Assembly: GCA_016208805.1 (NCBI GenBank)
Contig: JACQXL010000094.1
Span: forward strand, 1 to 5,431
Origin: Planctomycetota bacterium
GTDB lineage: Bacteria; Planctomycetota; MHYJ01; JACQXL01
DNA: 5,431 bases
Reading direction: 5' to 3'
Shown here: positions 1 to 4,608 of the stretch, piece after piece
How positions within the stretch are numbered: the stretch's first letter is position 1
Layout of the letters: each line of letters opens with the position of its first letter
Notes under the pieces: generated by a model
What the model was told of the DNA's origin: nothing
Databases searched by the model: none
What the model saw: the letters and a program-made list of their open reading frames with translations, nothing else
Position numbers and translations under genes: made by a program

Positions 1-365
1 GAAACAGGTAGCGATGTGTTTCTTACATTTTGATAACCAGAGCATAACGATAATCGTGAATTAACATAACTTCGTTTAATGGGATCAGGTATCCAAGATG
101 GCATACCATTAAAAAATATGTATGCATATATTAATATGTAACATACTATCAAAACAGAGAAAATAACGCCTATCCAGGATAATATCCTGTATGATTTCTT
201 TTTTATACCAATAATAGAACAGATGAGACCGGGAATTGCTGATAAACCACATGTAAGTATAGAACCAATCGCAAGTATAAAGCCTAATAACCCTATATCA
301 TTTCTTTTATTAATAGTGTTTGAATCGCTAATTATTAATTGGTTGTCGTTTGTCATAACCTGCAT
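1..365 (-). CDS. DUF4190-like small membrane protein, partial (C-terminus beyond left edge)
   Basis: The minus-strand frame is open from 365 to the window edge (121 codons visible, no stop), so the C-terminus is missing. Residues 1-22 are polar. About 24-54 form a long glycine-rich hydrophobic stretch (GLLGFILAIGSIL...IPGLICSIIGI) followed by a basic KKK turn, then a second membrane segment at about 62-86, then a soluble part containing SWIPDPIKRSYVN. Two short membrane segments split by a basic turn is the pattern of DUF4190-type proteins; this match is by eye, and the function of such proteins is unknown. A TAA codon lies directly before the ATG at 365. A second in-frame ATG at 356 is equally plausible, and neither has a clear ribosome binding site. 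Codons are strongly AT-rich (many ATA, TTA), unlike the genes to the right, which could mean separate ancestry. It is separated from the upstream gene by about 200 bases and has its own candidate promoter. Confidence 0.6.
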   Translation of the reverse strand, partial: MQVMTNDNQLIISDSNTINKRNDIGLLGFILAIGSILTCGLSAIPGLICSIIGIKKKSYRILSWIGVIFSVLIVCYILIYAYIFFNGMPSWIPDPIKRSYVNSRLSLCSGYQNVRNTSLPV

Positions 366-423
366 TTAATGAGGGAGCACTATGTTTGGAATTGTGTAAA
401 ACATCTCTGAAACCCTCAAATTC

Positions 424-451
424 AATATACCTTTTTACCTGTCCTTATCAA
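424..451 (-). promoter_or_regulatory. Candidate sigma70-type promoter for the left-edge membrane protein gene
   Basis: On the minus strand, TTGATA (446-451, 5 of 6 to TTGACA) is followed after 16 bases by TATATT (424-429, 5 of 6 to TATAAT). This would start transcription near 417, leaving about 50 bases before the ATG at 365. The predicted leader holds a 6-bp complementary pair (TGAGGG at 370-375 with CCCTCA at 413-418), which may be chance. The rest of 366-538 shows nothing else I can name apart from a doubled TTGACA at about 488-500. Confidence 0.35.
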
Positions 452-538
452 GCAATAATGACGCGTTAAGCATCATCAGGGCGGTATGTCAACTGTCAAA
501 TATCAAACCCAGGCGTTATATCAAGGTGGTGTTGGTAG

Positions 539-568
539 ATCTGTGTTTATCTGTGTCCATCTGTGGTT
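539..568. repeat. Three 10-bp tandem units (ATCTGTGTTT type) abutting a stop codon
   Basis: Three units stand head to tail: ATCTGTGTTT, ATCTGTGTCC and ATCTGTGGTT. The last base touches the stop codon (569-571) of the duplicated zincin gene, so on the coding strand the repeat begins immediately after TGA with AACCACAGAT. From general knowledge, runs of this AACCACAGATGGACACAGAT type occur between genes in many unrelated environmental bacteria. It has the same overall design as the AACCACGAAG repeat at 4562-4598. It is not a terminator, as there is no stem followed by a T-run. Confidence 0.75.
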
Positions 569-2185
569 TCAGTATTTCTCCATCAGCCGCTGGAATTCCT
601 TGGTACTCCTGAGGTTGGACAGGTTGGGGTCCTGTTTCATATACTCGTAGTCGTCAAACCCGTTCTCTAATGCCTTTCTAACAAAGTTGAGCGCATCAAG
701 TTGCTGCATCCGCCGTGCCGAAACGCAGGCCAAGGTATAAAGCGCCCAGGGGTCGTTGGGCGTAAGCCCTAATCGTTCATTGCAGGCATCAAGGGCGTTA
801 TTATATTTAATCTCGTCAAAGTATTTAGCCACGGCCGTTTCCAGTTCCGTCTTCTTGTTCAGGGCCTGCTCGGCCTTGGCATCGGGTTCTTTGCGGTGTT
901 CCTTGGTAATTCTGGGCGCGGGCGGTTTGCTGTCCGGCTTGAATGCCGGGTTGGGGTATTTGATTTGCGGATAGCGTTCCAGCAGTTGTTTCCAGCAACT
1001 CTTGCCGCCGCCCTGATGACTTTTGTCATCGCATAGCGCGATAATTTCCTGTCCCGGTTTCTGGCCGGGCTTGAGCAGGCAGTTGCAGTTTTCGTATTTG
1101 AGTTTGGTCCAGCCGCGCAGGATTTCGGCCGTCAGCGTCGCGCTCACCGGTTTGCCGGCCGACCAGGCATACCAGCGGCTGGTGATGGCGTCATAACACA
1201 TGGCGCTTCGGCCGAATGCGGGTGGGCCTGCCTGTGCCGTGTTCGGCACGGCAGACAGGCCAACAAAACAGTCCCAGTCTTTGGTCCCTTTCTTGATGAT
1301 GACCTTGCCGTCCGAACAGTTATCCCGTATTTTTATCTCTTTGATATAGAATTGTCCCTGGGTTATCTTCCAGACGAGGTCGGATACCTCGGTCATCCGT
1401 TTGGCGAACTGGTCAAGGAATGCGTCATCGGCCGCGTCCTGCACCCCAATCTCCAGTGATAATTCACGGGGTAGGTTTTTGACTTCTTTTACCACCGGCG
1501 GTTTCTTGAGCACGCCCTTGGTGGTCTTCAGCGCCGGCGGCTTGCTCTTGCTGTCAAAAGCGGGGTTAGGATGTTTCATTTTCGGGTATCGTTCCTTTAA
1601 CTGGGCCCAGCAACTCTTGCCGCCTTCGTTATGGGTCTTGTCATCACAGATGAGGTGCATTTCGTTGCCTTCAATCTGGGCGCCCAGCATAATGCAACGG
1701 CAGGACGATTCATCCCATAATCCGAATAAGCCGTGGAAGAGTTCGTGGGTCAGAGTGGTTATCGCCGCTTTACCGGTGGCGTTGACAAACCATTCGTCGG
1801 TATGCGGGTCAAGGCACTGGGCGGCGACACCGGACATCACATTCGGGCCGGACAGCCACTCCCAGTTCTTGGTGCCTTTCTTGATGATAATCTTGCCGTC
1901 TGATGTTTTGGTGCGGATGCCTATTTCTCTGATATACAACTGGCCATGGGTTATTTTCCAGATGAGGTCAGAGACCCCTTGCATCCGCTTGGAGAATTGG
2001 GCAATAAAGGCGTCGTCGGCATCGTCCTCAATGGCGATGGGCAGTGTTATTTCATAGGTGCCCTTTTTGGTCTCGTTGATGCAGTCATCCTGGCCGGGCG
2101 GTTTCTCCAAGGCGTAAGCGACGAATGCGAATATTCCAACGAGTAGCACGCAGATTAAAACACAGATTAGCAAAACAGAGCGCAT
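569..2185 (-). CDS. Exported protein with two zincin-like metalloprotease domains (one inactive) and a TPR-like tail
   Basis: This is a 538-residue protein. Residues 1-27 are a signal peptide or membrane anchor (MRSVLLICVL then a hydrophobic run to about 25). Domain copy 1 (about 43-210) carries H147-E-L-F-H151 followed by GLFGLWDE, matching the HExxHxxxGxxDE form of zincins such as the N-terminal protease of CLCA proteins; D158/E159 is the likely third zinc ligand (inference). Cysteines follow in a CxC...C...CW pattern (162, 164, 180, 192). Copy 2 (about 240-415) is clearly homologous and keeps the cysteines (367, 369, 385, 397), but the motif reads A353-E-I-L-R357, so both zinc histidines are lost. 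Each copy ends in PNPAF plus a proline/lysine linker. Residues 447-538 look like a TPR pair with a terminal FQRLMEKY. The ATG at 2185 lacks a Shine-Dalgarno sequence. It probably acts outside the cytoplasm; the substrate is unknown. Copy 2 also contains a palindromic insert. Confidence 0.85.
   Translation of the reverse strand: MRSVLLICVLICVLLVGIFAFVAYALEKPPGQDDCINETKKGTYEITLPIAIEDDADDAFIAQFSKRMQGVSDLIWKITHGQLYIREIGIRTKTSDGKIIIKKGTKNWEWLSGPNVMSGVAAQCLDPHTDEWFVNATGKAAITTLTHELFHGLFGLWDESSCRCIMLGAQIEGNEMHLICDDKTHNEGGKSCWAQLKERYPKMKHPNPAFDSKSKPPALKTTKGVLKKPPVVKEVKNLPRELSLEIGVQDAADDAFLDQFAKRMTEVSDLVWKITQGQFYIKEIKIRDNCSDGKVIIKKGTKDWDCFVGLSAVPNTAQAGPPAFGRSAMCYDAITSRWYAWSAGKPVSATLTAEILRGWTKLKYENCNCLLKPGQKPGQEIIALCDDKSHQGGGKSCWKQLLERYPQIKYPNPAFKPDSKPPAPRITKEHRKEPDAKAEQALNKKTELETAVAKYFDEIKYNNALDACNERLGLTPNDPWALYTLACVSARRMQQLDALNFVRKALENGFDDYEYMKQDPNLSNLRSTKEFQRLMEKY
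905..2059 (-). repeat. Tandem duplication of the zincin-like domain, including linkers
   Basis: Copy 1 is encoded at about 1520-2059 and copy 2 at about 905-1468. Shared landmarks in order are DDADDAF, SDL(I/V)WKIT.GQ(L/F)YI, SDGK(I/V)IIKKGTK.W, LT.E, CxC, CDDK(T/S)H, GGGKSCW or EGGKSCW, ERYP, PNPAF and SKPPA. The DNA is also similar: the block at about 1861-1903 is nearly the same as that at about 1273-1315, and CAGCAACTCTTGCCGCC is identical in both copies. This indicates a fairly recent internal duplication. A third, truncated relative of the first half of the domain is encoded in the next gene upstream (about 2290-2540). Confidence 0.85.
1225..1261. repeat. 37-bp palindrome inserted in frame in zincin copy 2
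   Basis: The arms GGCCTGCCTGTGCCGTG (1225-1241) and CACGGCAGACAGGCC (1247-1261) pair around the loop TTCGG with one bulge and one mismatch; the inner TGCCGTG/CACGGCA stem is perfect. It encodes residues 309-320 (GLSAVPNTAQAG). Copy 1 has about ten fewer residues at the matching place between its tryptophan (W108) and the cysteine (C124), so the palindrome coincides with the extra segment of copy 2. It looks like a small repeat unit that entered after, or during divergence from, the duplication. Confidence 0.65.
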
Positions 2186-2248
2186 ATATGAAGGATTGGT
2201 CAGTTATTAATTATTTCTATCTTGGTTTTGGGTATCTCGTTTATTACA

Positions 2249-3049
2249 TTAAAGTTTACCCGGGCGCCCGCGGGCGGTGCCATCGTGAATGCCTCCTTTA
2301 CCGCCAAATCCTGAAGCATTTGCTTTGCTCCAGTCGGATGTATATGTCTGCCCCCTGGGGATGACCACAGTGCCGCCGGATGACTTATCCATAATCAAAG
2401 CCTTGCTGATATAGAACTGGCCTCTGGTGCACTGCCAGATATATGCCGAATTGTATTTCATCTGCTCGGCGAATTTCTTCAGGAAGGCATCATCCACATC
2501 GTCCACGATGGTCACTTTCAGTTCAAAGGCATAGCCGCCCTTGGCCATCAGTTCTTCAAACTTGTCTTTGGACACCCATTTGCCCTCAAACCGTATCATT
2601 CCCTTTGATTTCATCAGTTCGTTTTCCAGTCGCCATTTTCCGGCATCATCCTTAACGTATCCCAGGGCGGCCCGGGCGGCCTTATGTTCCGGGTCAAGCG
2701 CGATTGTTTTCTCCCATTCCTGTTTCGCCTCGCTGGTCAGTTTATGCTCCTTGCACCATTTGCCTAAATCGTAATGCTCTTTGGCCGTATCTTTTATTTT
2801 CCTCTTTTTCTCTTCATAAACTTCCCAGGGTGCCTTGCCTTTGGTCAACTGTGAAATGTCTTTTCTGGAAATGACGGTAGTCCGACCGGGATATGTTTCT
2901 ATCGTAACTTTATCTTTATCTTCAGCGACAATCTTACCTTCTATCTTTACGTTTTTCTTCTTTAGGATACTGGTATCGCCCAAACAAAACACGGTAATTA
3001 TATGAACGGCCATGCAGCAGGCGAATAAAGCGGGAATTATTCTACCCAT
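2249..3049 (-). CDS. Exported protein with Lsm-like strand repeat, TPR-like segment and truncated zincin-family domain
   Basis: This is a 266-residue protein. Residues 1-24 form a signal peptide (MGRIIPALFACCMAVHII...). Residues about 32-68 (VKIEGKIVAEDKDKVTIET...VISRKDISQL) resemble the small beta repeat seen in the NPCBM protein next door. Residues 89-135 look like one TPR unit (EHYDLGKWCKEHKL...ALDPEHKAARAALGY), followed by GKW and FEGKWVSKDKFEELM, a combination I associate with planctomycete exported proteins. From about 173 it matches the first half of the zincin-like domain of the downstream gene (VDDVDDAFLKKFAEQM, YIWQCTRGQFYISKA, GGTVVIPRG), but it stops before the HExxH region, so it cannot be a zinc protease as it stands. 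The last twelve residues (GTARGRPGKL and preceding) come from a very GC-rich palindromic stretch and look unlike the domain; a frameshift near 2260-2285 is possible. The ATG at 3049 has only a weak AAGGG some 10 bases upstream. Confidence 0.75.
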   Translation of the reverse strand: MGRIIPALFACCMAVHIITVFCLGDTSILKKKNVKIEGKIVAEDKDKVTIETYPGRTTVISRKDISQLTKGKAPWEVYEEKKRKIKDTAKEHYDLGKWCKEHKLTSEAKQEWEKTIALDPEHKAARAALGYVKDDAGKWRLENELMKSKGMIRFEGKWVSKDKFEELMAKGGYAFELKVTIVDDVDDAFLKKFAEQMKYNSAYIWQCTRGQFYISKALIMDKSSGGTVVIPRGQTYTSDWSKANASGFGGKGGIHDGTARGRPGKL

Positions 3050-3066
3050 CTTTAATATTCCCTTAT

Positions 3067-3096
3067 CTTATATACGAGTTCCGCACTCCCTGTCAT
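3067..3096 (-). promoter_or_regulatory. Possible promoter whose -35 box lies in the palindromic repeat end
   Basis: On the minus strand, ATGACA (3091-3096, 5 of 6 to TTGACA) and TATAAG (3067-3072, 5 of 6 to TATAAT) are 18 bases apart. ATGACA is part of the terminal inverted repeat of the 72-bp element. Transcription would begin near 3060, leaving only about ten bases of leader before the ATG at 3049, which is a weakness of this call. Confidence 0.25.
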
Positions 3097-3162
3097 TCCG
3101 TGCTTGACACGGAATCCAGACCTCCTGGAAATTACTGGATTCCCGCTTTCGCGGGAATGACA
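3091..3162. repeat. 72-bp palindromic intergenic repeat (GTCATTCC...GGAATGAC type)
   Basis: The ends are TGTCATTCC (3091-3099) and its complement GGAATGACA (3154-3162). Inside are two perfect 8-bp hairpins, ATTCCGTG/CACGGAAT with loop CTTGA, and ATTCCCGC/GCGGGAAT with loop TTTC, plus the inner pair AATCCAG/CTGGATT. This is the well-known dispersed repeat whose spurious translation reads SFPRKRESS...PCQARND. It has no transposase and is probably a non-autonomous element or REP-like sequence. It lies between the NPCBM gene and the truncated-domain gene, where its hairpins could affect transcript stability. An outer 8-bp pair TACGAGTT (3073-3080) and AACTCGTA (3190-3197) flanks it. Confidence 0.9.
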
Positions 3163-3230
3163 CAAAGGACGGTTTATTCGTAACTGCGTAACTCGTACTT
3201 ATATTTATGCCGGTAATAATAGTTTGCCGG

Positions 3231-3259
3231 TTTATATATATACGGCTGAGAATATGCAA
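3231..3259 (-). promoter_or_regulatory. Candidate promoter upstream of the truncated-domain gene
   Basis: On the minus strand, TTGCAT (3254-3259, only 3 of 6 to consensus) is followed after 17 bases by TATAAA (3231-3236, 5 of 6). It lies just after the stop codon of the NPCBM gene and would give a leader of about 175 bases containing the 72-bp repeat. It competes with the other candidate at 3067-3096; I cannot tell which, if either, is used. Confidence 0.25.
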
Positions 3260-3276
3260 ACGTTTGGTAATTTATA

Positions 3277-4608
3277 CTATCGCTGATTACGTGTAATCCT
3301 GGCATTTGCCCAGCATGCCCGGTCCAGGATATAGCCGTCGCCCGCATCGGTCACGACCAGTTTTATAGTGTGGCAGTTCTGCTTTAGCAGATTACTGCCA
3401 ACTATAGGCGGCAGTAAGTCGTTTTGCTCCGACTGCCGACCTATCGTTTTGGCGCCTTTAACCGGGATGGCCACCTCTTCGGGCGGGTCAGCCCATTTGA
3501 ACACCTTGCTTTCGTAGACCTTGTTATCATCCAGATAGACGCTGAATTGCACGCTGGCTTTAGGGCCGGATGTATCGTCCAGTCCGATTGTGGCGTAAAA
3601 CATCTCGTCATTCTTATTCAACGGATAGGTTAATTCGCTGTTAGCGTGCACGCCCAGCCCTTTATAATAGCGTTTACCTTTTAGCGATATGGGTTTGTCG
3701 TCAACCACGCTGAGGTCGTTTCTATAATGCCATAGGAAAACATCAGGTGGGTCATTGGGGTTGACATATTCTTTGACGGATTGGGGAATGATTTCCGAAA
3801 GGTAAAGGTAACGGTTATTAATGAAATAGATAAAGTTTACAGCGTCCAAAGGAATCCGGTAAGTGAAGTCATACAGGGCGGCCAATCTAATATGGTTTGG
3901 TTCCCACTGATTCGTTTTACCTATCAACCGGCTTCCGTCACGGCATAAAACTATTATTCCATCCCTACTATAAGTAGCGGGATCTCCACCGATAAGCCCT
4001 CCTTCTATTTTGGGCGGGGCACTCAGCGGCGTGATACATCCGATGGCGTTTAGTTTATAGGTCATCTGCTTGCCATAAAGCGATGATTTCAGGACCAGTT
4101 TCTCGTTATCAATAGATAAGATAGCGCCGTTATCTTTATCGCCATTGAGTAAATATATTGCGTCCTCCTTGGGTGTGGCGTCCTCAATGGCCAGATTATG
4201 TGCAGTTGTTTCTATCCGCCGGATGACGTCAAGACGCAGGTTGATACTGCCCAATAAGGGCGAATTAAATACCAGCCCTTCGGCGGTTCCGGTTACAATC
4301 GTTCCCATTAATACATCCCAGTTAAAGGTGGTCAGCCGCCAGGGTGATTTCGGCATGTCGGTAACCGGAGCATGAAATGTAATAGAAGCGATGTCACTAT
4401 AGGCGATGGCGGTTGGCGTGATATCGTTATATATGAGGCACTGGTCTTTCTCAAATGTAATATTATCCGCCTCGTAGCGGTTATTGTCCGCATCTATTAC
4501 TTCAATATTGGTAGCAAAGACTATGGCGGGCAATAGTAAAAAGACTGAGATATATATGGCTTTCGTGTACTTCGTGCTCTTCGTGTCTTCGTGGTTAAAT
4601 AACTTCAT
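3277..4608 (-). CDS. Exported NPCBM-domain protein with Lsm-like beta repeats
   Basis: This is a 443-residue protein from the ATG at 4608. Residues 1-33 act as a signal peptide: a lysine-rich start (MKLFNHEDTKSTKYTKA) and the hydrophobic run IYISVFLLLPAIVFA. Then come about four related beta-strand repeats (about 34-79, 99-134, 150-194, 216-262), for example DAIYLLNGDKDNGAILSID followed by KLVLKSSLYG and an ending I..I. Residues about 276-441 form an NPCBM module (a carbohydrate-binding-like fold first noted in GH98 proteins), with KGLGVHANSELTYPL, FYATIGLDD, VQFSVYLDD and the closing VVTDAGDG...DRACWANARI. A 26-residue insert (about 389-414) interrupts the strand between KGAKT and IKLVV. The frame stays open upstream to 4665, but that stretch lies inside the DUF362 gene and gives no signal peptide start, so I prefer 4608. 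It overlaps the upstream gene by 14 bases, suggesting co-transcription. The ligand is unknown. Confidence 0.85.
   Translation of the reverse strand: MKLFNHEDTKSTKYTKAIYISVFLLLPAIVFATNIEVIDADNNRYEADNITFEKDQCLIYNDITPTAIAYSDIASITFHAPVTDMPKSPWRLTTFNWDVLMGTIVTGTAEGLVFNSPLLGSINLRLDVIRRIETTAHNLAIEDATPKEDAIYLLNGDKDNGAILSIDNEKLVLKSSLYGKQMTYKLNAIGCITPLSAPPKIEGGLIGGDPATYSRDGIIVLCRDGSRLIGKTNQWEPNHIRLAALYDFTYRIPLDAVNFIYFINNRYLYLSEIIPQSVKEYVNPNDPPDVFLWHYRNDLSVVDDKPISLKGKRYYKGLGVHANSELTYPLNKNDEMFYATIGLDDTSGPKASVQFSVYLDDNKVYESKVFKWADPPEEVAIPVKGAKTIGRQSEQNDLLPPIVGSNLLKQNCHTIKLVVTDAGDGYILDRACWANARITRNQR
3364..3444. repeat. Double palindrome inserted in frame in the NPCBM domain
   Basis: Two imperfect palindromes abut. 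The first (3364-3406) has nested arms TATAGT/ACTATA, GGCAGT/ACTGCC and CTGCT/AGCAG with a TT loop. The second (about 3402-3444) has arms ATAGGCGGCAGT and ACTGCCGACCTAT with an inner GTCG/CGAC pair. GGCAGT or its complement occurs four times. The segment codes for about 26 residues (IGRQSEQNDLLPP... to ...KQNCHT). Removing it joins VKGAKT directly to IKLVVTDAGDG, which restores the usual NPCBM sequence. Confidence 0.7.
3961..3983. repeat. Short 23-bp inverted repeat inside the NPCBM gene
   Basis: ATCCCTACT (3961-3969) pairs with AGTAGCGGGAT (3973-3983) around ATA, with a 2-base bulge. It encodes the DPATYSRDG part of the fourth beta repeat. It could be a remnant of another small insert or simply chance; no internal duplicate shows that the segment is extra. 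Confidence 0.35.
4562..4598. repeat. TTCGTG tandem repeat spanning a gene junction
   Basis: Four units of 8-11 bases follow each other: TTCGTGTAC, TTCGTGCTC, TTCGTGTC, TTCGTGGTTAA. On the coding strand this is the familiar TTAACCACGAAGACACGAAG type of repeat, usually found between genes in many environmental bacteria. Here it contains the TAA stop of the DUF362 gene (4595-4597) and, in another frame, encodes FNHEDTKSTKYTK at the start of the NPCBM protein. Confidence 0.8.

Noticed and set aside
17..24. Lipoprotein signal in the protein starting at 3049
   Set aside because: Its signal peptide has a cysteine in ITVFCLG, but the residues before it do not fit a lipobox.
1401..2057. A 218-codon plus-strand frame opposite the zincin domains
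   Set aside because: It lies fully antisense to a gene with clear motifs and duplicated homology, and its translation shows no recognisable family.
3091..3162. Rho-independent terminator
   Set aside because: The hairpins are strong, but neither is followed by a T-run on the minus strand, and the layout is that of a dispersed repeat.
3068..3259. A 63-codon minus-strand frame in the intergenic region
   Set aside because: Its middle (SFPRKRESS...CQARND) is the typical spurious translation of the 72-bp palindromic repeat; no domain, signal peptide or ribosome binding site supports it.
4562..4598. CRISPR-like array from short tandem units
   Set aside because: The units are only 8-11 bases, adjoin directly without spacers, and no cas genes are present; the same applies to 539-568.
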